64,000 bases of DNA, from contig NZ_SUHQ01000006.1 of NCBI RefSeq assembly GCF_004962245.1, forward strand, positions 202,022 to 266,021, in the 5' to 3' direction. Positions 35,596-44,600 of this stretch are shown here, one piece after another (position 1 is the stretch's first letter; each line of letters opens with the position of its first letter). A program made the position numbers and the translations under genes. The notes under the pieces were generated by a model that made no database searches, had not been told where the DNA came from, and worked only from the letters and a program-made list of their open reading frames with translations. This DNA is from Mesorhizobium sp. (GTDB taxonomy: Bacteria; Pseudomonadota; Alphaproteobacteria; Rhizobiales; Rhizobiaceae).

Positions 35596-36369
35596 ATGGA
35601 CGCTACCGGCTTGTTCGACCTGACGGGAAAGAAGGCGCTGGTGACGGGCGCCAGCCGTGGCATCGGCCAGGCTATGGCGGAGGCGCTCTCCGCGGCTGGT
35701 GCCGACGTCGCGGTGACCGCTCGCGACGAAACATCCCTTCGTGAGACAGCGGACCGAATTGGCGCTGTCGGCCGAAGGTCGCTTTGCCGGTCTCTCGACG
35801 TGCTCGACACCGATCGCATCCGCGTGGTGGTCGACGAAGTCGCGGAAGCCTTTGGCGGGCTCGACATTCTGGTCAACAACGCCGGCTACGAGGAAGTCCG
35901 GGCCTCGCTCGACGTGGATGAGGCGGTGTGGGACCGCATCATATCGACCAATCTGAAAGGCGCCTTCTTCTGCGCGCAGGCCGCGGCGCGGCGGATGTCC
36001 GCCGGCAAGAGCGGCGGCGCGATCATCAATCTTTGCTCGCTGACCTCCTATGTCGGCATTCCGACCGCGGTGCCCTACGGCTCGTCCAAGTCCGGACTTC
36101 TGGGCATGACGCGCGCGCTCGCCGCGGAATGGGCATCGCTCGGCATCCGCGTCAACGCCATCGCTCCAGGGTATTTCCATACGGCGATGACGGATGTCTT
36201 CTATGAGGATCCCGACTGGCAGGCGGCGATGCTGGCCAAGATCCCGCAGCGGCGCTTCGGCACGATGCAGGATCTGGCCGGAGCCGTCGTGTTCCTTGCG
36301 AGCGGGGCATCCGCTTATGTCACCGGGCACTGCCTCCCTGTCGACGGCGGCTACCTAGCATCCATCTGA
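35596..36369 (+). CDS. Short-chain dehydrogenase/reductase
   Basis: 257 residues, classical SDR: TGASRGIGQAMAEAL cofactor motif, LVNNAGYEEV, LCSLTSYVG with the catalytic Ser, VPYGSSKSGLLG with Tyr and Lys, and DGGYLASI at the end. NAD(P)-dependent oxidation of a secondary alcohol is likely. First gene of the catabolic block that continues with an ABC importer, a HisD-family and a zinc dehydrogenase, so it probably acts on the imported substrate. Confidence 0.88.
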   Translation: MDATGLFDLTGKKALVTGASRGIGQAMAEALSAAGADVAVTARDETSLRETADRIGAVGRRSLCRSLDVLDTDRIRVVVDEVAEAFGGLDILVNNAGYEEVRASLDVDEAVWDRIISTNLKGAFFCAQAAARRMSAGKSGGAIINLCSLTSYVGIPTAVPYGSSKSGLLGMTRALAAEWASLGIRVNAIAPGYFHTAMTDVFYEDPDWQAAMLAKIPQRRFGTMQDLAGAVVFLASGASAYVTGHCLPVDGGYLASI

Positions 36370-36410
36370 GCGACATAGGTGCGGTGCAACAGGAAGCGTG
36401 TAGACCCGAC

Positions 36411-36430
36411 TTGTATATGGTTGTATATAC
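36411..36430 (+). promoter_or_regulatory. TGTATA-type operator before the ABC transporter genes
   Basis: TTGTATATGG and TTGTATATAC stand in tandem. GTATAT (36413-36418) and ATATAC (36425-36430) also form an inverted repeat. The second copy fits the HutC-like core TTGTATATAC. It is 54 bases before the ATPase ATG and likely the target of the GntR/UTRA protein encoded at the end of the operon. Confidence 0.5.
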
Positions 36431-36484
36431 CACCTCAAACGCTGGGCGTTCTTGCATGCGACCGGCGACGAAAGGGGAACCACA

Positions 36485-37633
36485 ATGCAGCAGGAGCCTT
36501 TCCGGGCCGTAGCTTCGCACGAAGCGGAAGGCGGCAGGGAAATCGCGGTCGCGGTGCGCAACGTCGGGATGGATTTCGACGGGGTTCATGCCGTCAAGAA
36601 TGCGTCCTTCGATCTGCCGAAGGGCCGGTTCCTCACCATTCTGGGGCCTTCGGGGTCCGGCAAGACGACCCTCCTGCGAATGATCGCCGGGTTCCAGACC
36701 CCGAGCAGCGGCGAGATCTTCATCAACGGCCAAGCGGTGAGCGCGGTGCCACCGCACAAGCGCTCGATCGGCATGGTCTTTCAGAGGCTTGCGCTGTTTC
36801 CGCATATGACGGCGGCCGAGAATGTCGCCTTCCCGCTGAAGATGCGTCGGCGCGACGCACGCACCATTGCGGACCGCGTCGAGCGCTATCTCGCGCTGGT
36901 CCGGCTCGGGGGCTATGGCGGCAGGCGCATTCACGAACTTTCCGGCGGGCAGCAGCAGCGCGTCGCGATCGCGCGGGCATTGGTGTTCGAACCCGACCTG
37001 CTGCTTCTCGACGAGCCGCTGGCCGCGCTCGACCGAAAGCTGCGCGAGGAAATGCAGCTCGAATTCCGCCGCATCCAGCGCGAGCTCGGTGTCACCACGA
37101 TCAACGTCACCCACGACCAGCGCGAGGCGCTGGTGGTCTCGGACGACATTGTCGTCATGGATCAGGGCGAGATCCAGCAGAAGGCGCGGCCGATCCACGC
37201 CTACCGCCAGCCCCGCAACGCCTTCGTCGCCGACTTCATCGGCGTCACCAACTTCATTGCCGGTACGGTACGGTCCATCTCGGAAGCAGGCGACGTCTCC
37301 ATCCTTCGGGGTGATCTGGTGCTTGCCGGAAAGGTCGGCGATCCGGTCAATCCGCCCGCCGAGGGCGGCAAGGCATCGGGAGCGATCCGCGCAGAACAGA
37401 TCCGTCTCGCCGGCGATGCTGCTCAGCTGTCGAAGCTCGACTGCGTGTTGGCCGGGACCGTCACCGACACGATCTTCGAAGGCGAGCGCATGGTCTACGA
37501 GGTGGCCTGCGCCGCGATTGGCGACGAGGTCATTCGCGTTTTCGACCATGATCCCGCCGCGCACACGCAGTTCGACATAGGCGAAGGCGTGTTCCTGGGG
37601 TGGAATGCCAGGGACATGCTTGTTTTTCGATAG
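36485..37633 (+). CDS. ABC transporter ATP-binding protein (PotA-type)
   Basis: 382 residues from ATG 36485 (AAAGGGGAA upstream). Walker A GPSGSGKTTLLRM, Q-loop MVFQRLALFPHMT, signature LSGGQQQRVAIARAL, Walker B LLLLDEPLAALD, switch NVTHDQREAL, and a C-terminal TOBE-like regulatory domain. Energises the importer with the following binding protein and two permeases. Confidence 0.93.
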   Translation: MQQEPFRAVASHEAEGGREIAVAVRNVGMDFDGVHAVKNASFDLPKGRFLTILGPSGSGKTTLLRMIAGFQTPSSGEIFINGQAVSAVPPHKRSIGMVFQRLALFPHMTAAENVAFPLKMRRRDARTIADRVERYLALVRLGGYGGRRIHELSGGQQQRVAIARALVFEPDLLLLDEPLAALDRKLREEMQLEFRRIQRELGVTTINVTHDQREALVVSDDIVVMDQGEIQQKARPIHAYRQPRNAFVADFIGVTNFIAGTVRSISEAGDVSILRGDLVLAGKVGDPVNPPAEGGKASGAIRAEQIRLAGDAAQLSKLDCVLAGTVTDTIFEGERMVYEVACAAIGDEVIRVFDHDPAAHTQFDIGEGVFLGWNARDMLVFR

Positions 37634-37668
37634 AACCGGAAACCGGTCAAACCCAGAGGAGAATGCAG

Positions 37669-38775
37669 ATGAAGCGCTTCAAGCCGACATTATCCCATCT
37701 TTCCCGCAGAACCTTCCTTCAGGCTACCGCCGCGCTCGGCGGCGCCTCAGCGCTCGGCCTGCGCGGCGCCTATGCGCAGGAACCGGAAAAGCCGGCGGAG
37801 ATCATCGTGCGCGCCTGGGGCGGCAGCTGGGTGGACAGCCTAAAGGCCGGCGTGTCCGACAGCTTCACCAAAAAGACGGGGATTGCCGTCCGTCACGACC
37901 TGACCGAAGACAACGAGATCCAGCCCAAGGTCTGGGCCGCCGTGGCGCAGAACCGGGTCCCGCCGATCCACATCAACTGGGACACCACCACCAACGCCAC
38001 GAAATCGGCACTGCGCGGCGTGACGGAAGACCTCTCCGACCTGCCGAACCTCGCCAATGTGACGGACCTTGCCAAGCCTGCCGGCCTGGAAGGCTTCCCG
38101 ATCGTCAATACGTACGGCTACGTCTATGTGCTAGCCTATCGGCCCGCGGCGTTCCCGGACGGACCGCCCAAGTCCTGGAAGGATCTTCTCGACCCGAAGT
38201 TCAAGGGTCGGCTTGCCTTCTACAATGACGGCATCGGCTTCCATTTCCCAGCACAGGTCGCCGGTGGCGGCAAGCTGGAGGACATACCCGGCAACATGCA
38301 GCCGGCTTGGGATTTCATCACCAAGATGAAGGGGCAGCAGCCGCTGCTCGGGGAGGATCCCGACTTCACCACCTGGTTCCAGAACGGCGAGATCGACGCC
38401 GCCTGCACCATCTCGACCAACGCGCGAGAGGCCCGCAAGAACGGTGTGGAAATCGAATGGGTCGTGCCGGAAGAGGGCGCGAAGTTCGACACGGACGGTC
38501 TGTGGATTCCCAAGGGCCTGCCGGAAAACGAACTCTACTGGGCCAAGCAGTACATCAACCATGCACTGACCAAGGAAGCCCAGCAGGTCTGGCTGGACGG
38601 CCTCGGCTTGCCGGGCGTGGTGCCGGGCCTCACACCGCCTAAGGACCTGGTGGACGATCCGTCCTATCCGACCACCGAAGAGGATTTCCAGCACCTCATC
38701 CGCATCTCGTCGAAGGTCCAGGTCGAGAATGAGAGCGAGTGGTTTTCCAAGTTCAAGGCGATCATGCAGGGTTGA
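37669..38775 (+). CDS. ABC transporter substrate-binding protein (PotD-type, Tat-exported)
   Basis: 368 residues. ATG 37669 is eight bases after AGGAG. The N-terminus has a twin-arginine signal, SRRTFLQATAALGGASALG, cut after AYA or AQ. The mature part (IIVRAWGGSWVDSLKAGVSDSF, KDLLDPKFKGRLAFYND, DPDFTTWFQNGEIDAACTIS, EWVVPEEGAKFDTDGLWIPKG) is of the spermidine/putrescine-like binding class (cluster D). The family also covers other small cations, aminoacids and sulfonates; the ligand is open. Confidence 0.9.
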   Translation: MKRFKPTLSHLSRRTFLQATAALGGASALGLRGAYAQEPEKPAEIIVRAWGGSWVDSLKAGVSDSFTKKTGIAVRHDLTEDNEIQPKVWAAVAQNRVPPIHINWDTTTNATKSALRGVTEDLSDLPNLANVTDLAKPAGLEGFPIVNTYGYVYVLAYRPAAFPDGPPKSWKDLLDPKFKGRLAFYNDGIGFHFPAQVAGGGKLEDIPGNMQPAWDFITKMKGQQPLLGEDPDFTTWFQNGEIDAACTISTNAREARKNGVEIEWVVPEEGAKFDTDGLWIPKGLPENELYWAKQYINHALTKEAQQVWLDGLGLPGVVPGLTPPKDLVDDPSYPTTEEDFQHLIRISSKVQVENESEWFSKFKAIMQG

Positions 38776-38842
38776 CGCCGGTCGCCCGGTGCCGCCCCGG
38801 CGCGGCACCGACTCCTTCACGACGTCGGAATACGGATTTTTC

Positions 38843-39787
38843 ATGCGGGCAGCCAGGACAGCCTATCCCCTGAAATGGCGCATCATGGATGCGCTGGAAG
38901 GCGTTGCCGCGGCCATCTGGCCGGCGCGGTTCAGGCGCGCTACACCCTATCTGATGCTGCTTCCGGCGGTGCTGCTCGTCGGGCTGCTGGTGCTCGGTCT
39001 CATCCAGATCGCGGATGCGAGCCTGCGCACGCTCGACACCACCACCTTCCAGTTCTCGGACGACTATTCCATCGCCAATTTCCAGCGGGCGCTGACCGAG
39101 CCGCTGTTCCTCGTTGTCGCGCGGCGCAGCCTCATCGCCGCCCTGATCGTCACGGCGGTGACGCTCGTCTTCGCCTTCCCCTATGCCTATCTGATGGTGC
39201 GCACGGCTTCGCCACGACTGCGCAAGTTCCTGCTGATTGCGCTGTTCCTGCCCTTCTTCATCGGCCAGGTGGTGCGTGCCTATGGCTGGCTGATCATCCT
39301 CGGCAACCAGGGCATGGTGAACGAGGCGCTCGGCCTTGTCGTGGTCGCTCCAATGCGGCTCATCTACAACTATCCCGCCGTGCTGTTCGGCCTCGTCCAG
39401 TACATGCTGCCCTTCGCCGTCCTGATGCTCGCGCCGGCACTCACGGCAATTCCCGAAGAGCTGGAGGCGGCCGCCGGATCGCTCGGCGCGAACTGGGTCC
39501 GCACGTTCATCCATGTCGTGCTGCCACTCGCTCGTCCGGGCTTCATCGGCGCCGGCGTGGTGGTGCTGACGCTTTCGCTCACAGATTTCGCGGTCCCAGC
39601 GATCCTTGGCGGCGGCTCGCAGGACTTCACCGCCAACGCCATCTACGACCAGTTCTTCCGAACGTCCGACCAGGGCCTCGGCGCGACGCTGGCGCTTATG
39701 CTGGTCGCGCTCGGGTCAATCCTTGTCGGCCTTGTGTTCGCGCTGTTCGGAGCCGGAACGCTCGCCATGGGGAGGTCGCGGGCGTGA
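38843..39787 (+). CDS. ABC transporter permease (PotB-type)
   Basis: 314 residues, six or so membrane segments beginning with PYLMLLPAVLLVGLLVLGLIQI, and the permease EAA loop LEAAAGSLGANWVRTFIHVVLPLARPG that docks to the ATPase. Ends with a GTGA overlap to the next permease gene. ATG 38843 is the first that fits the protein; the frame upstream is antisense-like. Confidence 0.9.
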   Translation: MRAARTAYPLKWRIMDALEGVAAAIWPARFRRATPYLMLLPAVLLVGLLVLGLIQIADASLRTLDTTTFQFSDDYSIANFQRALTEPLFLVVARRSLIAALIVTAVTLVFAFPYAYLMVRTASPRLRKFLLIALFLPFFIGQVVRAYGWLIILGNQGMVNEALGLVVVAPMRLIYNYPAVLFGLVQYMLPFAVLMLAPALTAIPEELEAAAGSLGANWVRTFIHVVLPLARPGFIGAGVVVLTLSLTDFAVPAILGGGSQDFTANAIYDQFFRTSDQGLGATLALMLVALGSILVGLVFALFGAGTLAMGRSRA

Positions 39788-40584
39788 GCTATTCGCGCAG
39801 CAAATCCGTTGTCCTGTGGACACTGGTGACGATCGCCCTGGTGACGCTTTCGGCACCGACGATCGTGGTGCTCGGCGCTTCCTTCACCGGCGGCAACATC
39901 ATCACCTTTCCGCCGGACGGGCTGTCGCTGCGGTGGTACGCGCGCATCTCGCAGGCCTCCGACCTGCGCAACGCTTTCCTGCGCACGCTCCAGGTCGCGA
40001 CGGTCTGTACGATCGTTGCCATTCCCGTGGGCACGCTGGCCGGCATCACGCTGGCGAAATATGCGGTGCGTTTCGAGAAGGCGATCCAGGTCTATCTGCT
40101 TTTGCCCTTCACCATCCCGCTGATCGGATCGGGCATCGGCCTCATGCTGATCTTCGGCAAGGCCGGCTTTCTCGGCCAGCTCTGGCCGGTCGGCATCGCC
40201 TGCTGCGTCATCAACCTCCCCTTCATGATCTGGGCGGTCACGGCGAGTGCCACCGGGCTTGACCCGGACCTGGAACTGGCCGCCGCCAATTGCGGCGCGC
40301 CGCCGCTCCAGGTGTTCTTCTCCGTTACCTTGCCGGCGGTGATGCCGGGGGTGATCACCGGCTCGCTGCTGATGTTCATCCTTGCGCTCAACGAATTCCT
40401 GGTCAGCCTGCTGCTCGTCGATGCGCGCATCGTGACGCTGCCGGTGCTGATCTACAATTCGATCCGCTCGATCATCACACCGGACCTTGCCGCGATCTCC
40501 GTGGTCTTCATCGCCTGCTCGGCTGTCGCCATCTTTCTGCTCGACAGGCTGGTCGGGCTCGACATCTTCCTGAAATCGAAATGA
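39784..40584 (+). CDS. ABC transporter permease (PotC-type)
   Basis: 266 residues from GTG 39784, with GGGGAGG upstream. Hydrophobic segments VLWTLVTIALVTLSAPTIVVL, VATVCTIVAIPVGTLAGITLA, VYLLLPFTIPLIGSGIGLMLI and others. EAA loop LELAAANCGAPPLQVFFSVTLPAVMPG. The start overlaps the previous stop, so the two permeases are translated together as the heterodimeric channel. Confidence 0.9.
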   Translation: MSYSRSKSVVLWTLVTIALVTLSAPTIVVLGASFTGGNIITFPPDGLSLRWYARISQASDLRNAFLRTLQVATVCTIVAIPVGTLAGITLAKYAVRFEKAIQVYLLLPFTIPLIGSGIGLMLIFGKAGFLGQLWPVGIACCVINLPFMIWAVTASATGLDPDLELAAANCGAPPLQVFFSVTLPAVMPGVITGSLLMFILALNEFLVSLLLVDARIVTLPVLIYNSIRSIITPDLAAISVVFIACSAVAIFLLDRLVGLDIFLKSK

Positions 40585-40620
40585 GGAATGCCGGCCTGCC
40601 GGGCCGGAAAGGGAAATCCT

Positions 40621-41943
40621 ATGCCAAACGTATCGTTCCATGATTTGAGCCAGCTCGATGCCGCTGGTCGCGCGGCATTAATGCGGCGCTCCGAGACCGA
40701 TCTCTCCGGCTTTGTGGAAAAGGCCGCACCGATCATCGAGGCGGTCCGGGCCGAAGGCGACGCCGCGCTCGTCCGCTTCGCCCGCGACCTGGACAAGGCA
40801 GATCTCGATGCGTCGCGGCTCAAGGTCAGCCCCACCGAATTCGACGCCGCCTTCGGCATGGTGGACGAGAACGTGGTCGCCGCCATTCGCTTCGGCATCG
40901 ACAACATCCGGCATTTCCATGAAGAGCAGAAGCCGGAAGCCATGTGGCTCAAGGAAATGCGGCCCGGCGCCTATGCCGGGGACCGCTTCACGCCGATCCG
41001 CTCGGTGGCGCTCTATGTCCCGCGCGGCAAGGGGGCGTTCCCTTCGGTCACAATGATGACCGCAGTGCCCGCCGTGGTGGCGGGCGTCCCGGAACTCGCT
41101 ATCGTCACGCCGCCGGCGCCCGACGGTTCGGTGGACGCAGCGATGCTGGTCGCGGCACGCATCGCCGGCGTCGAAACGGTCTACAAATGCGGCGGCGCGC
41201 AGGCGGTCGCCGCGGTCGCCTACGGCACCGAGACGGTCAAGGCCGCACTCAAGATCGTCGGTCCAGGCAGCCCCTGGGTCGTCGCGGCCAAGCGGCTGCT
41301 TGCCGGAGTGATCGATCCCGGCCTTCCCGCCGGTCCGTCCGAAGCGATCATCCTCGCCGACGACAGCGTGCATGGCGGGCTGGCCGCGCTCGACCTCCTC
41401 ATCGAGGCGGAGCATGGGCCGGACTCATCTGCCTATCTGGTGACCCACAGCCGCCGCGCGGCGGAGGAGGCACTGGCGGCGTTGCCCGAGCACTGGGCAC
41501 GCATGACCGAGCAGCGGGTAGCGTTCTCCACCGCGGTGCTGACCGGCGCCTCCGGCGGCATCGTGCTGACGGCGTCGATCGAGGAGAGCTACCGCTTCAT
41601 CAACGACTACGCACCGGAGCATCTGGAGATCCTCTCCACCGATCCCTTCGCGCACCTTGGCCACATCACCGAAGCCGCCGAGGTCCTGATGGGGCCGCAC
41701 ACGCCGGTCTCGATCGGCAATTTCGGGCTAGGCCCCAATGCCGTCCTGCCGACCAGCCGCTGGGCGCGTACCTGCGGGCCGCTCTCGGTCACGGATTTCA
41801 TCAAGCGCTCTTCCATCGGCTACGTGACGGCCGCGGCCTATCCGGAGTTCGCGCGCCATGCGCGTACCCTTGCCCGCTATGAAGGTTTCTCCTCGCATGA
41901 ACACGCCGTCTCCGACGTGCGCGACCAATATCTGGTGCGGTAG
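40621..41943 (+). CDS. Histidinol dehydrogenase-family NAD-dependent dehydrogenase, diverged active site
   Basis: 440 residues of the HisD fold (ALYVPRGKGAFPS, AGPSEAIILADD, YAPEHLEIL with the catalytic Glu-His, EGFSSHEHAV). Compared with E. coli HisD, the zinc ligand Gln259 is Glu here (LLIEAEHG), Asp360 is Asn (SIGNFGLG) and His367 is Ala (GPNAVLPT), so it is unlikely to make histidine. HisD paralogues such as HpsN oxidise chiral diols like dihydroxypropanesulfonate. Position after an importer and before a zinc dehydrogenase supports a catabolic role. Confidence 0.85.
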   Translation: MPNVSFHDLSQLDAAGRAALMRRSETDLSGFVEKAAPIIEAVRAEGDAALVRFARDLDKADLDASRLKVSPTEFDAAFGMVDENVVAAIRFGIDNIRHFHEEQKPEAMWLKEMRPGAYAGDRFTPIRSVALYVPRGKGAFPSVTMMTAVPAVVAGVPELAIVTPPAPDGSVDAAMLVAARIAGVETVYKCGGAQAVAAVAYGTETVKAALKIVGPGSPWVVAAKRLLAGVIDPGLPAGPSEAIILADDSVHGGLAALDLLIEAEHGPDSSAYLVTHSRRAAEEALAALPEHWARMTEQRVAFSTAVLTGASGGIVLTASIEESYRFINDYAPEHLEILSTDPFAHLGHITEAAEVLMGPHTPVSIGNFGLGPNAVLPTSRWARTCGPLSVTDFIKRSSIGYVTAAAYPEFARHARTLARYEGFSSHEHAVSDVRDQYLVR

Positions 41944-41949
41944 CGGACG

Positions 41950-42954
41950 ATGAAGGCGGCCAGACTCCACGCGGCGGGCGATTTGCGGGTTGAGGATGTG
42001 CCATCTCCCGGCGAACCGGCGCCTGGCTGGGTGCGGCTCAGGGTGACGGCCGCCGGCATCTGCGGCTCCGACCTCCACAACTTCCGCACCGGTCAGTGGA
42101 TCAGCCGCGCGCCGAGCGTCGCCGGGCATGAGTTCGCCGGCGAAGTGACCGCCGTGGGGGCCGAAGTGTCCCAGCTGGCCATCGGAGACCGGGTCGTCGC
42201 CGATTCGCGTTTCTGGTGCGGCGAATGTGCTGCCTGCCGGGCCGGCCTGCACAATGTCTGTGCCAGGCTGGGCTTTGTCGGCGAGGTCTGCGACGGCGGC
42301 TTCGCGGAAGAGACGGAGCTGCCGGCGCGGCTGCTCCTGCGCCACGACCCAGCGCTTGATCCCGCAGTTGCCGCCATGGCGGAGCCGCTGGCGGTCGCCC
42401 TGCACGCAGTGCGGCGGCTGTCGGCCCCGGCCGGGGCGCCGGTGCTTGTCGCCGGCTGCGGCCCGATCGGCGGGTTGGCTGCGCTCATCCTGTCGCGGGC
42501 CGGCGAGAGACCGGTCCTCGTCGCCGACCGCAATGCAGCGCGTGCGGGCCTTGTGGCCGAGGTGACCGGCGCGACCATTGCCGACCTGGACGCCCTGCCC
42601 TGCGATCCCACCCTGCGCCATGCCATCGACGCGACGGGAAGCGTGGCGGTGATGACGCGGCTGCTCGATCTTTTGGCCGGCGGTGGCACGCTGGCGCTGG
42701 TCGGCATTTCGCATGGCCGCCTCGATCTCGACCCGAACCTCCTGGTCGAGCGCGAGATCGCACTGGTCGGCTGCCATGCCTTTGCCGACGAACTGGCCCC
42801 GGCCGTCGCGATGCTTGGTGATCTCGCCCCCGCGCTGTCGCGCTTCGTGGCCGAGGAGATCGCGATCGGCGAGATTCCCGCCGCCTACCAGCGCCTGATC
42901 GCGGGCGCGAGCGGCGGCCTGAAGACCATCGTCCGAATGGAGACAGGACGATGA
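41950..42954 (+). CDS. Zinc-containing medium-chain alcohol/polyol dehydrogenase
   Basis: 334 residues: GICGSDLHNFRTG and GHEFAGEV (catalytic zinc), CGECAACRAGLHNVC (four-Cys structural zinc), VAGCGPIGGLAALIL (NAD site). Resembles sorbitol/threonine dehydrogenase-like MDRs. Lies six bases after the HisD-like gene and overlaps the GntR gene by four bases, so it belongs to the same catabolic operon. Confidence 0.9.
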   Translation: MKAARLHAAGDLRVEDVPSPGEPAPGWVRLRVTAAGICGSDLHNFRTGQWISRAPSVAGHEFAGEVTAVGAEVSQLAIGDRVVADSRFWCGECAACRAGLHNVCARLGFVGEVCDGGFAEETELPARLLLRHDPALDPAVAAMAEPLAVALHAVRRLSAPAGAPVLVAGCGPIGGLAALILSRAGERPVLVADRNAARAGLVAEVTGATIADLDALPCDPTLRHAIDATGSVAVMTRLLDLLAGGGTLALVGISHGRLDLDPNLLVEREIALVGCHAFADELAPAVAMLGDLAPALSRFVAEEIAIGEIPAAYQRLIAGASGGLKTIVRMETGR

Positions 42955-43763
42955 TCAAGCTTCCCGAGACCGCCGGGCCGCTCTATGAAAAAGTCAAGGA
43001 CTACGTGCTCGGCAACATCGGCAGCGGCAAATGGCCGAAGGACCGGAGGCTGCCTTCCGAGAACGAGCTGGTCGCCACGCTCGGCATCTCGCGGATGACC
43101 GTGCACCGGGCGCTGAGGGAGCTGACCTCGGAAGGCCACCTCCTGCGCATCCAGGGCGTAGGCACCTTTGTGGCGCCGCCGAAACCGCAATCTGCCCTCA
43201 TCGAAATCAGGAACATCGCTGGCGAGATCGCCGCGCGCGGCGGACGCCACAGGGCCGAGGTCGTCATCGTCGAGAAGATCCGCAACCCGGGACTGGACCT
43301 CGTCGTCACCTTCGAATTCATGCGCCGCAGACCGGTCGCCCATTCGATCATCGTGCATTTCGAGGACGAGGTGCCCGTCCAACTCGAGGAGCGCTTCGTC
43401 AATCCGGCTCCCGCACCGGACTATCACCGGCAAGATTTCGTTGCGACCACCACCTACGACTATCTGCAGCGGGCGACGCCGCTGACGGAGGTGGAGCACG
43501 TGATCTCGGCCGTCGCCGCCGACGAAATGGCCGCCCGCCGGTTGATGATCCGGCCAGGCGACCCCTGCCTGCTCCTGCATCGGCGGACCTGTTCGGGCGC
43601 GATTGTCGCCACCGTCAACAAGCTCACCTATGTCGGCAGCCGCTATTCGTTGGGCAGCCGCTACGCGCCCTCGCCCGCCGTATGGGCAAGGACCCGCTGC
43701 GAAGCCGAGGCGGTGGCGCTTCTTATCTCGGGCACAGCGCGCGACGGTTCATCCATGCCATGA
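42951..43763 (+). CDS. GntR-family regulator with UTRA domain (HutC-like)
   Basis: 270 residues: N-terminal winged helix PLYEKVKDYVLGNIGSGKWPKDRRLPSENELVATLGISRMTVHRAL, a linker GTFVAPP, and a UTRA effector domain (RPVAHSIIVHF, YLQRATPLTEVEHVISAVAADEMAARRLMIRPGDPCLLLHRRT). Overlaps the previous gene (ATGA). It probably represses the operon through the TGTATA-type sites at 35514 and 36411 and is released by the substrate or an intermediate. Confidence 0.9.
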   Translation: MIKLPETAGPLYEKVKDYVLGNIGSGKWPKDRRLPSENELVATLGISRMTVHRALRELTSEGHLLRIQGVGTFVAPPKPQSALIEIRNIAGEIAARGGRHRAEVVIVEKIRNPGLDLVVTFEFMRRRPVAHSIIVHFEDEVPVQLEERFVNPAPAPDYHRQDFVATTTYDYLQRATPLTEVEHVISAVAADEMAARRLMIRPGDPCLLLHRRTCSGAIVATVNKLTYVGSRYSLGSRYAPSPAVWARTRCEAEAVALLISGTARDGSSMP

Positions 43764-44028
43764 GCGCTTCGACCTATCGCCCAGCAGCACCAAGTGGGCC
43801 CTCTTCCTGATGGGCTTCAATTCGGTACCGAAACCGGCATCGATTGGGACTGAAGTGCGTTTCTTCGTGCCGCTGATGAGCAGGCTTGTAGCAGCCACCT
43901 GCTACCAACGACATGGACTTTGGCGCTATCTAATATGAATGGCGTATCTCACTGAGGCAGTGTAGGCTTTGCCTGACAAGAAGAATGAGCCGTACAAACG
44001 GCAACGCTGATCGAATCTGGGAGGATTC

Positions 44029-44502
44029 ATGGTTGAGATCATCTCCAAGCGGGATGGCCCGCGGCGCGAGGACGTACAAGTCAAAAGACTGATCGAGCAG
44101 AACCGCTCGACCATCGTTCGCCTTGCCGACCAGATCAGCGGCGGCGGCTATTCGGCTTCCAGGAAGCCACGCCAGCAACCGAAGGCGGCAGGCCTGATCA
44201 TCCATGTGGGGAGCAGCAAGACACCTGCGGCCGACGCCAAGCCATCCATCCAAGTCACCATGAACGGCCGGGTGATCTCAAAGGACCAGAACACAGGCCG
44301 CCAGCTTCACCATATCGGCGACATCCGCAATCGAGGCGAGGACCAGATCTTCGTCCTGGCGACGAAGCAGAATGGCTTCTTCTCGCCGGTCGACGAAACC
44401 GTCGCCGAGGCGCTCGCCGACCTGGACGGGTCCCGCCTCGCCGCCGCCTATACCGAAGAACAGCTTGCCGCCGACATCGGCGCGAGACTCGGCATCAACT
44501 GA
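44029..44502 (+). CDS. Hypothetical protein
   Basis: 157 residues; GGGAGG before ATG 44029 is a strong ribosome site. N-terminal helix (VEIISKRDGPRREDVQVKRLIEQNRSTIVRLADQISGG), a variable middle, then a compact part (IRNRGEDQIFVLATKQNGFFSPVDETVAEALADLDG). No signal peptide or membrane helix. Family not recognised. Sits between the catabolic operon and the monooxygenase regulator, with no clear link to either. Confidence 0.6.
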   Translation: MVEIISKRDGPRREDVQVKRLIEQNRSTIVRLADQISGGGYSASRKPRQQPKAAGLIIHVGSSKTPAADAKPSIQVTMNGRVISKDQNTGRQLHHIGDIRNRGEDQIFVLATKQNGFFSPVDETVAEALADLDGSRLAAAYTEEQLAADIGARLGIN

Positions 44503-44600
44503 CGAGCAGACGCTCGCACGTGTGCACGTCCAATCCGCGATAGCATTCGAACATAACAGCATACAGCAGTGGCATACCTCAAAGGTTCTGTGATGACTGG

